A stretch of DNA of 64,000 nt from Ancylobacter pratisalsi (GTDB taxonomy: Bacteria > Pseudomonadota > Alphaproteobacteria > Rhizobiales > Xanthobacteraceae), in NCBI RefSeq assembly GCF_010669125.1, contig NZ_CP048630.1, positions 930,001 through 994,000 of the forward strand, read 5' to 3'. The notes below the pieces were generated by a model. That model ran no database searches. It was not told the origin of the DNA and worked only from the letters and a program-made list of their open reading frames with translations. The translations under genes were made by a program, and so were the position numbers. Numbering within the stretch: position 1 is the first letter of the stretch; each line of letters opens with the position of its first letter. Shown here one piece after another: positions 52,659 through 61,181 of the stretch.

Positions 52659-53569
52659 GTTCCCCTATTTCGTCCCTTGCCCGCGTGCCTGACGCGGCAC
52701 TGCCGGCGTCGGTGGCCGAGATCGTGCCCGGGCAGATTTATGCGATCGGCGGCGGCATTCCGGCCGGGCAGTCGGTGAGCTGGCTGCGCGAGGACCGCAG
52801 CGGATGGATGCCCGTCCAAGCCTATCTGCTCCGCAGCACCGACCGGGCGCTGGTCATTGATTGCGGACTGCCCGTCGATGCCGAGGGGCTCAACGCTGGC
52901 TTCGACGCTCTCCTCGACGGCCTACCGCCGCCACGCCTGCTCATCAGCCGCTGGGAGCCCGACGCCATCGCCGGCCTACCTCGCTTCGTCGAGCGCTACG
53001 GGGTGACCGACGTGCTCTCCTATGCCGGGCTCAATCCGCTCGACTTCTTCGAGGGCTTCGAGGGAGCGGCGGCGCGTTCGCTGGTCGACGTGCAAGCGCG
53101 GATGGCACGGCTCGTCCCCGTGCTGCCGGGTGAGACAATCGACCACGGCAACCTGCGTCTGCAAGCGATCTCGCCGGCCCTGCGGCTCCTGCTGACCATG
53201 TGGTACTACGAGCCGGCGACGCGCTCGCTGTTCACCGCGGACGCCTTCGGGCTGATGGCTAATCCGGACGCGCCGTGCCCGTTCGCGAGCCCTATCTCGG
53301 CCGAGGCGCTGAGCCCAGTCCTCATGCGCGACACCCTGCTGGCCAAGTTCGACTGGTTCATCGGCGCCCATGTCGAACCCATCGTCGCCGAGTTGGAGGA
53401 GATGCTGGCGCGCCTCGACATTGAGCGCATCTGCCCAAGCATAGGCGGGCTGATCGAGGGGCGTCCCAGCGTCGAGCGCGTCTTCGCGGCGACCATCGAC
53501 ATGATCCGCAGGCTCGGGGCGGAGAAGCGCAGCAGTTCGCTCAGCGGCTTCGACTGGTCGAGCGTCTAG
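52655..53569 (+). CDS. Metallo-beta-lactamase-fold protein, E-x-D type, degenerate (pair 1, member B)
   Basis: A 304-residue protein with an MBL fold: VPGQIYAIGGGIPAGQSVSWL, AYLLRSTDRALVIDCGLPVD, LLISRWEPDAIAGL, SLFTADAFGLMANP and ICPSIGGLIEG. The metal motif is reduced to E-P-D, with the histidines replaced by Arg and Ala, and the late histidine is Ile/Gly. On its own it should not hold a diiron site. It is translationally coupled to member A, so a heterodimer with one catalytic and one structural subunit is likely. Its closest relative in the window is the protein at 54394-55296. Confidence 0.8.
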   Translation: MSSPISSLARVPDAALPASVAEIVPGQIYAIGGGIPAGQSVSWLREDRSGWMPVQAYLLRSTDRALVIDCGLPVDAEGLNAGFDALLDGLPPPRLLISRWEPDAIAGLPRFVERYGVTDVLSYAGLNPLDFFEGFEGAAARSLVDVQARMARLVPVLPGETIDHGNLRLQAISPALRLLLTMWYYEPATRSLFTADAFGLMANPDAPCPFASPISAEALSPVLMRDTLLAKFDWFIGAHVEPIVAELEEMLARLDIERICPSIGGLIEGRPSVERVFAATIDMIRRLGAEKRSSSLSGFDWSSV

Positions 53570-53688
53570 CGCGGCTCCCGTCGTGGCGCTGCACCATCCA
53601 TATTGCCTAATGGTGGACTCCGCGTCATGTCCTAGTCGGGAAGACGCGACCGGTTTCGGCACGGCGCCAGCTGCCAGGGGAGTCAGGG

Positions 53689-54426
53689 ATGGTCCAAGCG
53701 GTCGATCGCGCCTATCTGGCGATCCGCACGGGGATAATGGACGGCAGCTTCGCCGTCGGCGCCCATCTGCGTGCCGAACCTTTGGCCGAACAGCTCGGAG
53801 TGAGCCGAACGCCGGTTCGCGAGGCGCTGAGACGGCTGGACGCAGAAGGACTGGTCAATCTCGTCGCCAATCACGGCGCCTATGTGCGCGGCTGGAGCCG
53901 CCGCGACATGGAGGAGGTCTTCGACCTGCGCATTCGGCTCGAGAGCTATGCCGCCGAGCTCGGAGCGCACAGCATGCCCGACGGCGACATCACCAGGCTA
54001 GAGGAGTTGGACCGGCGCATGCGCGAGGCGGCGACCTCGCCAGCACCCGGCAAGCGCGACGAGGTCAAGGAGCTGAACACGCAGTTCCATCGCGTCATCA
54101 TCGAGGGCTCGATGAGCCGGCGGCTGGCCCTGCTGCTGTCGACCATCGTCGAGGCGCACCTGATCACACGGACATTCCACACCTATACGCGCGCCGACAT
54201 CGAGCGGAGCATGAACCATCATTCGGAGCTGATCGCCGCCATCCGGGCCCGTGATCCCCAATGGGCCTCGGCCATCATGCAGAGTCATTTGCGCGCCGCG
54301 CGGCAGGTGACGCTGGGCGCCATGCCCGGCTTTGCGGAGGACGAGCCGGGGGCCGTCGCGCTGGGCCCGGCCGCTGGGACGCCATCACTCGTCTCAGGCC
54401 GGCAGGCCCTCGACGGCCCGGCTTAG
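53689..54426 (+). CDS. GntR-family (FCD) transcriptional regulator
   Basis: A 245-residue GntR/FadR protein. HTH: AYLAIRTGIMDGSFAVGAHLRAEPLAEQLGVSRTPVREALRRLDAEG (read in parts). The FCD domain has DMEEVFDLRIRLESYAAELGAH, NTQFHRVIIEGSMSRRL and MNHHSELIAAIRARD, with the metal/ligand histidines. It is placed exactly between the two MBL pairs: 119 bp after pair 1 and overlapping the end of pair 2 tail to tail by 33 bp. Confidence 0.94.
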   Translation: MVQAVDRAYLAIRTGIMDGSFAVGAHLRAEPLAEQLGVSRTPVREALRRLDAEGLVNLVANHGAYVRGWSRRDMEEVFDLRIRLESYAAELGAHSMPDGDITRLEELDRRMREAATSPAPGKRDEVKELNTQFHRVIIEGSMSRRLALLLSTIVEAHLITRTFHTYTRADIERSMNHHSELIAAIRARDPQWASAIMQSHLRAARQVTLGAMPGFAEDEPGAVALGPAAGTPSLVSGRQALDGPA

Positions 54427-55296
54427 CGCCTCGCCGTCGGCCACGGAGAGACGCTGCGCCATCGGCTCGCGCGCTAGCAGATGTATCGCCGCCGCCGTCT
54501 CCTGGATGACCCGCCGCGACAGGGAGGCTCCCTCGATCACCGCGCCATAGCCGGGGCAGATGCGCTGCACGGCATAGCGCATGGCGAGCGACGCCACATC
54601 GTCGGCGACGAGGGAGGTGTCGATGCCGAGCAGCCAGTCGAACTTGTGGGCGAGATAGCCGGCTAGCGCCGCGCGATCGAGCCGCGCATCCTCCTGCCGG
54701 ACGATGTCGACCGCGCCGGTCGCCGGCTGAGTCAGCGAACCCCAGCTGTCGGAGCCGAACAGCGTTCCGGTGGCGTGCTCGACGATGTGGGTCTTCGGCA
54801 GCACGCACAGCCGCGTACGCACCATGTCGACCCTCAGCCGCCCGACCGCGATGGTCTCGGACGGCGAGACCCAAGTCACGCCGGTTCGCGCGATGGCATG
54901 GATATGCAGCTCAGTGTTACGCTGGTCCACCCGCTCGAAGAAGTCGACCGGGTTCAGCGCGCCGCCGCAATAGACCGGGCTCACCTGATAGCGCTGCACC
55001 AGCATCGGAAGGTTGATGATCGAGTCGGGCTCGCGCCGCGTCATGGCGAAGGCCCGGTGCGTCGTACCGGCCAACACGGCGTCGAGCCCGCGGAACAGTT
55101 CGTCGCGGTGGATGGCGAGGCCGGAATCGACGATCAACGCTTCGTCGCCGTCACGCAGCACATAGCAGGGGACGGCGAGCTGCCCCGTGAGCCCGGGCAT
55201 GATCCAGCTGGTGGAACGCTGCGCCGGCACGAAACCTGCGACGGCGAACAACTGGCCGGGAACGATCTCGGTCACATTGGCGGGATGGTCGGGCAT
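54394..55296 (-). CDS. Metallo-beta-lactamase-fold protein, E-x-D type, degenerate (pair 2, member B)
   Basis: A 300-residue paralogue of the protein at 52655-53569. It shares EIVPGQLFAVAGFVPAQRSTSWIM, CYVLRDGDEALIVDSGLAI, FAMTRREPDSIINLPML, GTLFGSDSWGSL and RICPGYGAVIEG. As in pair 1 only E-P-D of the metal motif remains and the histidines are Arg and Ser; one mid-domain histidine (LPKTHIVEH) is present. It follows member A with a 50-bp gap on the minus strand. A structural or regulatory partner of member A is inferred. Confidence 0.8.
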   Translation of the reverse strand: MPDHPANVTEIVPGQLFAVAGFVPAQRSTSWIMPGLTGQLAVPCYVLRDGDEALIVDSGLAIHRDELFRGLDAVLAGTTHRAFAMTRREPDSIINLPMLVQRYQVSPVYCGGALNPVDFFERVDQRNTELHIHAIARTGVTWVSPSETIAVGRLRVDMVRTRLCVLPKTHIVEHATGTLFGSDSWGSLTQPATGAVDIVRQEDARLDRAALAGYLAHKFDWLLGIDTSLVADDVASLAMRYAVQRICPGYGAVIEGASLSRRVIQETAAAIHLLAREPMAQRLSVADGEALSRAVEGLPA

Positions 55297-55346
55297 TGCC
55301 GTGTCTCCAGTATATCGGCGGGCGCGAAGCCGAGGAATCCGCGCGG

Positions 55347-56144
55347 TCAGCTGGCCTGTGGCAGCGCGGTCGGCATCGACATGGCCATGGCCCGCTTGAC
55401 GATCGGCAGCATGATCCCGGGCGCGTCGATCAGTGCGCCATGCGCCGGCGCGATGTAGCGCGGCGCGAGAATGGCGAGCAGTTCGTCAAGTGCCGCATAG
55501 GTGCGTTCGGCATCGGTGTACTTCACCCATTGCAAAGCGAGCTCGTTGAGCAGCTTCAGCATCCGCACGTCCGGCAGCGGCTGCTCCTGCGTGGTGAGGC
55601 CGCAGGTGCCCGGCTTGTGGTGGTGGGTGATCGAAAACCCGTCCGCTACGAACAGCATCCGGTCCGCCGTATCGAAGGCCCACAGCGTGTCCTTGAGGTC
55701 GCACCAGATGGCGGGGACCAGCACGATCCGCCGCCCGCCGAGATCGACTGATTCGCCGACTTTCATCGGGAGGATCCGATCCGCGATTTCAGGATAATAG
55801 AGCGGGTAGTCGCGGACATCTCCGACCAGCCGGGCCTGCGGATATTTCGCCATCCATTTCGGCAGCAGGCCGCAATGAGGGAGTTCCGCGTGCGTGACGA
55901 AGATGTAGTCGAGCTCGCGCCCGCCGAGGAAGCCGTCCAGCGCGGCGTCAATGCGCTCCGCATGGATGGGATGGCCGGTATCGATCAGCATCGTCTTTTC
56001 CGTGCCGCGCAGCGCGTAGATGCCGAAATGCGAATGGACGAGCTCGCCGTCGAGCTCCAGCTCCATGCAGCCGCCGGCCCAGAGGATGTCGCGCGCCACG
56101 CGGCGCGGCAATCTGTGGTGCCTGTCCTGTCTGCCGATGATCAT
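55347..56144 (-). CDS. Metallo-beta-lactamase-fold protein, H-x-E-x-x-H type (pair 2, member A)
   Basis: A 265-residue paralogue of the protein at 51858-52658. It shares DILWAGGCMELELDGELVHSH, IYALRGTEKTMLIDTGHP, IFVTHAELPHCGLLPKWM, LWAFDTADRMLFVADGFSITHHH and IAPAHGALID. The same H-x-E-x-x-H and the same loss of the inner aspartate are seen, so this is a fixed feature of the subfamily and not random decay. It is the first gene of the leftward pair, divergent from the MFS transporter; a TCTCA-N5-TGAGA palindrome lies between them. Confidence 0.85.
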   Translation of the reverse strand: MIIGRQDRHHRLPRRVARDILWAGGCMELELDGELVHSHFGIYALRGTEKTMLIDTGHPIHAERIDAALDGFLGGRELDYIFVTHAELPHCGLLPKWMAKYPQARLVGDVRDYPLYYPEIADRILPMKVGESVDLGGRRIVLVPAIWCDLKDTLWAFDTADRMLFVADGFSITHHHKPGTCGLTTQEQPLPDVRMLKLLNELALQWVKYTDAERTYAALDELLAILAPRYIAPAHGALIDAPGIMLPIVKRAMAMSMPTALPQAS

Positions 56145-56212
56145 GCAAGCCTCCGCTGTTGGCCGGAGGATTCACCATCGCGGCGCCGGTCCTCAAGCGC
56201 GACCCGGCGGCA

Positions 56213-56227
56213 TCTCAAAGCGTGAGA
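56213..56227. promoter_or_regulatory. Palindrome in the divergent MBL/MFS promoter region
   Basis: TCTCA-AAGCG-TGAGA, perfect 5-bp arms, between the MBL gene (start 56144) and the MFS gene (start 56344). GTGAGACGC at its right side also occurs at 49878-49886, just before the amidohydrolase operon. It may be an operator for the nearby GntR or IclR protein. Confidence 0.4.
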
Positions 56228-56343
56228 CGCAAGCCGGGTTCGGTTGCAAGACGGCGGCAGGCATGGCCGGCTGATACACGAGACGGGCGCCGCCTGGGAC
56301 AAGCGGCGATAAGCCGAAGGCGCCCGTGCTCTGGGAGGAAAAC

Positions 56344-57702
56344 ATGAATTCAAGACAGATCCCGGAGGCCCCCGGGCCGTCCGACGCCGCAGGCAGCTTT
56401 GGCGACGAGGTGGTCGACAAGGTCATACGCCGCCTCGTGCCGTTCATGCTGCTGCTCTACCTAGTCAACCAGATAGACCGCGTGAACATCTCGTTCGGTG
56501 CTCTCACCATGAATGGCGATCTCGGCTTCACCGCCGAGATGTTCGGATTCGGCGCGGGCATCTTCTTCATCGGCTATTTCCTCTTCGAGGTCCCGAGCAA
56601 CCTGATCATGCATCGCGTGGGCGCCCGGCTCTGGATGGCGCGCATCATGTTCACCTGGGGCGCGGTCTCTGTCGGGATGATCTTCGTCGGCACGCCGCTG
56701 CAATTCTACGTCATGCGCTTCCTGCTCGGTCTCGCCGAGGCCGGCTTCGTGCCCGGCATGTTCCTCTATCTGACCTATTGGGTGCCGGCAAAGCACCGCG
56801 GGCGCGCGCTCGGCCTGTTCATCCTCGCCGCCCCTTTGACCCCGGTCGTCGCCGGGCCGATCTCCACCATGCTGCTCGAGCTGAACGGCCTGATGGGCCT
56901 CAAGGGCTGGCAGTGGCTCTATCTCGTCGAGGGCATACCGGCGGTGCTGCTCGCCTTTGCGACGCTGGCCTATCTCACTGACCGGCCCTCCGGCGCGACA
57001 TGGCTGTCGCCCTCGGAGCGGGCTTGGCTCGACGAGACCCTCGAGGCCGAACGCGCCGGCACCGAGCGCGCCGGCGGCCGGCATACGCTGCTCGATGGCC
57101 TGCGCTCGCCGCTCGTCCTGCTGTTCGGCGCGATCTACATTTTTTTCGTGATCGGGCTGTACGGAGTAGCGTTCTGGCTGCCGCAGATCGTCCGCGGCTT
57201 CGGCCTGAGCAACCTGCAGGTGGGCTTCGTCGTTGCGATCCCCTATTTCGCCGGCGCCATCGCCTGCGTCGTATGGCCCAAGCGTTCAGACCAGCGGGGC
57301 GAGCGTCGCTGGCATTTCATCCTGCCCTGCCTCGTGAGCGGCGCGGCCTTCGTGGCGAGCGCCATACTCGGTGCGCAATGGCTGGCGCTGGTGCCGATCA
57401 CCATCGCCGTCGCCGCCATCTACGCGGCGCTGCCGGTGTTCTGGACGTTGCCGAACATGCACATGACCGGCCTCGCCGCCGCCTCCGGCATCGCCTTCAT
57501 CAACTCGATCGGCAATCTCGGAGGCTTCGCCGGTCCCTATCTGGTCGGCTGGCTGCGCGAGACGACCGGCAGTTTCACGCTGGCCCTGCTGAGCTTGTCC
57601 CTCGGGCTGTTCGTCGCCGGCGTGCTGGCCCTGCTGGTGCCGCACCAGCGCAGCCGCGAGGCTGATGCCGAGCTTGCACTCCGTCTGGCTAGCCACGGCT
57701 GA
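56344..57702 (+). CDS. MFS transporter, anion:cation symporter (ACS) family
   Basis: A 452-residue 12-span permease. LLYLVNQIDRVNISFGAL and FFIGYFLFEVPSNLIMHRVGARLWMARIMFTWG (read in parts) are diagnostic of the ACS family that takes up phthalate, tartrate, glucarate or hydroxyphenylacetate; RFLLGLAEAGFVPGMFLYLTYW is the third-to-fourth span region. The start at 56344 follows GGGAGGAAAAC; an ATG at 56326 is less well placed. It probably brings in the organic acid handled by the MBL-fold proteins or amidohydrolase. A strong hairpin follows the gene. Confidence 0.92.
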   Translation: MNSRQIPEAPGPSDAAGSFGDEVVDKVIRRLVPFMLLLYLVNQIDRVNISFGALTMNGDLGFTAEMFGFGAGIFFIGYFLFEVPSNLIMHRVGARLWMARIMFTWGAVSVGMIFVGTPLQFYVMRFLLGLAEAGFVPGMFLYLTYWVPAKHRGRALGLFILAAPLTPVVAGPISTMLLELNGLMGLKGWQWLYLVEGIPAVLLAFATLAYLTDRPSGATWLSPSERAWLDETLEAERAGTERAGGRHTLLDGLRSPLVLLFGAIYIFFVIGLYGVAFWLPQIVRGFGLSNLQVGFVVAIPYFAGAIACVVWPKRSDQRGERRWHFILPCLVSGAAFVASAILGAQWLALVPITIAVAAIYAALPVFWTLPNMHMTGLAAASGIAFINSIGNLGGFAGPYLVGWLRETTGSFTLALLSLSLGLFVAGVLALLVPHQRSREADAELALRLASHG

Positions 57703-57712
57703 CCACTCCGGT

Positions 57713-57743
57713 TCGGTCCGGCCCTCCGGAAGGGTCGGACCGA
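57713..57743 (+). terminator. Hairpin after the MFS gene
   Basis: TCGGTCCG ... CGGACCGA with inner CCCT/AGGG pairing, beginning ten bases after the stop. There is no T-run, but it is the strongest stem in this gap. Confidence 0.55.
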
Positions 57744-57850
57744 TACGCCCGTCGTGCCGCCCCGGCCGGGCGGCGCACGGTATTGCCGCCGGCCGTGCAG
57801 GCGCTAAGTTTCGACGCGGGAACAGGCCTCGCCGGCATCAGAAGGGAGAG

Positions 57851-58648
57851 ATGACGGTGTCCACGGGACCCAACAAATCCATCGCTAAGGCGATCCGGGT
57901 ATTGGAAGTGGTGTGCGGCAGCCCGCGGCACCTCTCGATCCGCGAGATCGCCATCCAGGTCGGCTATTCCTTGGCGACGACGCACCGGGTACTCTCGACG
58001 TTGCGGCAGGTCGGCGCGGTGCAGGAGACGACCGACGGCTTCTTCATGCTCGGCCCGCGGCTGGTTGAGCTACACAGCAGCCTCGCCTCCCAGCTTAGCG
58101 AGATGAAGAGCGTGGTCGAGCGCGAGCTGTCGACCCTGCTCAACGAGCCCGGCATCAGTGTGCGCCTGTCGCTTCTGATCTCCGGCCGCCTCACCATCAT
58201 CGCCGGTTGCGACAACGGCGTGCACAATAGGTTCCGCAGCCGGATCGGCGGGCATTACTCAGCCTATTGCACGGCGCCCGGGAAAAGCCTGTTATCGACC
58301 CTGCCGACCCACCAGATCGACGACTATCTCGATGCCGCTCCGCTGGTGGCGCTGACGACGAAGACGATCGTCGAGCCCGATAGGCTGAAGCACGAGCTCA
58401 GGCAGATCCGCTCGACCGGCTATGCCCTCGACGACCAGGAGTTCCTCGACGGTGTGCGCTGCATCTCGGTGCTGGTGCCGACCGGGGACCGCAAGGAGTT
58501 CGCGGCCCTGAGCGTGGCGACCGAGTCGCTGGCGCGGGAGATGCTGATCGGCGAGGTGCTGCCGCAACTTACCGGCCGCGCCATGGTGCTGGCGGAAGAA
58601 CTGCGCGGGTTTCCACGGGGATTGCGGGCGCTGGAGCTTGCCCCCTAG
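57851..58648 (+). CDS. IclR-family transcriptional regulator
   Basis: A 265-residue IclR protein starting at the ATG after GGGAGAG. HTH: SIAKAIRVLEVVCGSPRHLSIREIAIQVGYSLATTHRVLSTL (read in parts). Ligand domain: GHYSAYCTAPGKSLLSTLPTHQIDDYL and YALDDQEFLDGVRCISVLVP. It is close in organisation to the IclR at 43693 (shared SIxKAxxxL, ATxHRxLSTL and TTKTI-type segments). It lies after the MFS gene and may act on the 56213 palindrome. Confidence 0.93.
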   Translation: MTVSTGPNKSIAKAIRVLEVVCGSPRHLSIREIAIQVGYSLATTHRVLSTLRQVGAVQETTDGFFMLGPRLVELHSSLASQLSEMKSVVERELSTLLNEPGISVRLSLLISGRLTIIAGCDNGVHNRFRSRIGGHYSAYCTAPGKSLLSTLPTHQIDDYLDAAPLVALTTKTIVEPDRLKHELRQIRSTGYALDDQEFLDGVRCISVLVPTGDRKEFAALSVATESLAREMLIGEVLPQLTGRAMVLAEELRGFPRGLRALELAP

Positions 58649-58836
58649 ATTGCTTCGCGTCGCTCAGCCTAGCATAACCTTCCAACCGCATTGCCGGCGG
58701 TGCTCGTCCGCGAACTTGGGCCCCGACGGAGCGCGCCTCCATCGGGCTTGGCGGGTATAGCTGGTGACATATGGCCGAAAACCTCACGCTTTCGCTTTCG
58801 TATGACTGGCCCGCTGCCGGTTCTGTGGACATGAGG

Positions 58837-59537
58837 TTAAGCTAATCTGGCTCGCTCCGCGAACTCGATCGGGCTCAGATAGCCCATCGTCGAGTGCCTG
58901 CGTCGGCGATTGTAGAAGCGCTCGATGTAGTCGAACACATCCGCCCTCGCGTCATCCCTTGTCCTCTAGACCTTGCGGGCTGTGCTCTCGGTTTTCAGCG
59001 ACGAGAAGAAGCTCTCCATCGCCGCATTATCCCAGACGTTGCCTAACCGGCTCATCGAGCAGGTGATGCCATAGTCGGCCATCAGACGCTGGAACGGCTC
59101 GCTGGTATATTGGCTGCCCTGGTCGCTGTGATGCAGCAGGCTATCCGGCTTGCCGCGGCGCCAGATGGCCATGATGAGGGCATCGGTGACGAGCTGTGCC
59201 GTCATCTTCGTCTTCATCGCCCAGCCGACGACGCGCCGGGAGAACAGGTCGACGACGGCGGCAACGTAGGGCCAGCCCTCCGCAGTCCAGATGTAGGTAA
59301 AGTCCGCCACCCATTTCTGGTTCGGAGCCGAGGCCTCCAAGGCGCGGTCGAGCAGATTGTCCGACGCGGCGGCCCGCACCCCGACATCCTTCGGCAGCCC
59401 ACGTCATCGTGCCGGGCATGCGCACTCGGGCTGCGGTTGAGCCAGGCATGAAAGCCCGACCGTGAGACGTCCCGAGCGTCGCATAGCCATGCCGCCGGCC
59501 AGATGTTCGGGTCCTTCGCGAAGAAGGCGAACCTCAT
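58837..59537 (-). pseudogene. IS3-family transposase OrfB, frameshifted with an internal stop
   Basis: The N-terminal part MRFAFFAKDPNIWPAAWLC continues as SGFHAWLNRSPS. After a frame change near 59400 the DDE domain follows: PNQKWVADFTYIWTAEGWPYVAAVVDLFSRR (read in parts) with the first Asp, LLHHSDQGSQYTS with the second Asp, and NAAMESFFSSLKTE with the Glu. An amber codon at 58966-58968 cuts off YIERFYNRRRRHSTMGYLSP, which is still readable to 58837. All catalytic residues survive, but the frame does not. Confidence 0.85.
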
Positions 59538-59830
59538 GTCGCTTCCCTCGCGAAGAAGGCTGCGGCCTTTTTTAGGATATCGCGCTCCGCCTTCAGCTTG
59601 GCCACTTCCCTGCGCAGTCGGTCAATCTCGAGCTGCTCGGGCCTCAACTGCCCGTGCCCGGGAAAGGCATGCTGAGGATCCGTCTTCGCCTCGCGGATCC
59701 ATTTACCCAGCACGTTCTCGTGGACATCCAGGTCGCGAGCAGCCTGCGCAACGGCAACGCCCGATCCTTCGCTAATCTCCCAGCCTCAAGCTTGAACTCG
59801 CGGCTGAACCTCCGTCGTTGCACTCCAGCT
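59534..59830 (-). pseudogene. IS3-family transposase OrfA, frameshifted
   Basis: RRRFSREFKLEAGRLAKDR is followed, in another frame, by VAVAQAARDLDVHENVLGKWI, then QLRPEQLEIDRLRREVAKLKAERDILKKA, the helix-turn-helix and leucine-zipper of IS3 OrfA. Its stop TGA (59536-59534) overlaps the OrfB start. A one-base change near 59755 breaks the frame. The start codon is not certain. Confidence 0.75.
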
Positions 59831-60116
59831 CTCCAGTCCCGTCGAACACCTTATCTCGGTGTCCACGAAACCGGCAGAAGGCCAATGCTCAGCAGATCGG
59901 CCGCCATCTCTCCGGTGTCGTGCGCCGAGATGGCGGGATCGAATGGAATCTCAGCCGGCAGAAGGGGCTGGGGCTGCGAGCTATCTTGCTCATCGCTGCG
60001 GCCTCAGGATCGGCGCTGCCGAGCCATTCTACTCCGCCTGCTACCCTTCTCATTCCAGAAAGAGCTCCCGCGAAGTGCGGTGTGCCTGCCAGCTACAGCT
60101 GCATCAAGGCTAGCTT

Positions 60117-61181
60117 TTACGCTAGTGACAAGAATGCCGCATGTAGGGTTTCCGGCGACAGGGGTTGGGTGAAGTTCTTGATATAGGGTGCGGTCTGCCA
60201 TGAGATCCGGACGATGGTGTCCACCGCGCCCGGGTCGGTGACGCCGAAGGCGGCAAGCGAGGTCGGCAGGCCGATGCGCCGATAGAAGGCACGAAAATCG
60301 TTGAGGAAAGCCATGTCTCGGCCCTCGGCTACCAATTGCACCAGCAGTCCCAGCGCGACCTGCTCGCCGTGCAAGGCGCGGGCGATTTCCGGGATGGCCG
60401 AAAAGCCTCGCGTCAGCGAGTGGGCGATGGAGAGGCCGCCGCTCTCGAATGCCAGTCCGCTCATCAGAATCGAGGCTTCGACGGTATTCTCCACCGCCTC
60501 GGTGGTCTCGTGGCGCCGGACCGCCTCGACCGCCGCCTCACCCTCAGCGCGTATGATGCCGTAGCACGCATCGGCAATGCCAAGGGCGAGCCGAGTCGGG
60601 CTTCCCTTGAAGAAATTGGTGCCGCCCGCCCCTGCGCACTGCTCGACTTCGAACTTCTTGGACAGGGCATCGCCGATGCCGGCAATGAAGAAGCGCACGG
60701 GTGCCTGCACGATGATCGAGGTGTCCACCAGCACCACGTCGGGACTGGCGTTCATCAGCCGCACTTCGCTGAGAACGTGGTCCTCGCGGTAGAGCACAGC
60801 GAGGCGTGAGGTCGGGCTGTCGTTCGAGGCGATGGTCGGCACGATGATGATAGGCACGCCGAGTGCCATGCGCACGCCCTTGGCTGTGTCGATCGCCTTG
60901 CCGCCGCCGACGCCGATGATCACGTCGGCTTCTGCCGCTCGTGCCGCTTCGGTCAGGGCCTCGATTTCCGCCGCCGTGCACTCGCCACCGAAGGTGCCGA
61001 ACATGGCATGCTCGACACCTTGCAGTTCGGCCCGTAGCCGCTGGCCCAGCAACGCGGCCACCACCGCGTCGGCGACGATGAAGGGACGGCGACCATAGAG
61101 CGCGACGAGACCCTTGAGTTCGGCCAGCGCGTCGGGGCCCTGTATATAGCGGTGCGGTGCACCGAAAGCGCGAAAGCTCAT
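60117..61181 (-). CDS. Iron-containing alcohol dehydrogenase, glycerol-dehydrogenase-like
   Basis: A 354-residue group III metal-dependent dehydrogenase of the GldA type. VIIGVGGGKAIDTAKGVRM is the NAD-binding motif; PTIASNDSPTSRLAVLY and FFIAGIGDALSKKFEVE follow. Metal-binding residues are in GDALSKKFE (Asp), LSIAHSLTRGFSAIPE (His) and ALHGEQVALGLLVQL (His). It oxidises a vicinal diol or polyol to a ketone. It overlaps the SDR gene by four bases and is the last gene of a sugar/polyol ABC operon. The start at 61181 gives MSFRAFGAPHRYIQGPD. Confidence 0.93.
   Translation of the reverse strand: MSFRAFGAPHRYIQGPDALAELKGLVALYGRRPFIVADAVVAALLGQRLRAELQGVEHAMFGTFGGECTAAEIEALTEAARAAEADVIIGVGGGKAIDTAKGVRMALGVPIIIVPTIASNDSPTSRLAVLYREDHVLSEVRLMNASPDVVLVDTSIIVQAPVRFFIAGIGDALSKKFEVEQCAGAGGTNFFKGSPTRLALGIADACYGIIRAEGEAAVEAVRRHETTEAVENTVEASILMSGLAFESGGLSIAHSLTRGFSAIPEIARALHGEQVALGLLVQLVAEGRDMAFLNDFRAFYRRIGLPTSLAAFGVTDPGAVDTIVRISWQTAPYIKNFTQPLSPETLHAAFLSLA

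Larger units (their letters stand above)
58814..59877 (-). mobile_element. IS3-family insertion sequence, decayed
   Basis: The ends CTGCCGGTTCTGTGGACA (58814-58831) and, on the other strand, CTGCCGGTTTCGTGGACA (59877-59860) are 18-bp inverted repeats with two mismatches. The roughly 1.06-kb element carries orfA and orfB on the minus strand, both frameshifted. No target-site duplication is visible, so the insertion is old or one end has changed. Confidence 0.85.

Noticed and set aside
58800..59890. Target-site duplication for the IS3-family element
   Set aside because: Bases outside the inverted repeats do not match (CCG on the left, AAG on the right).
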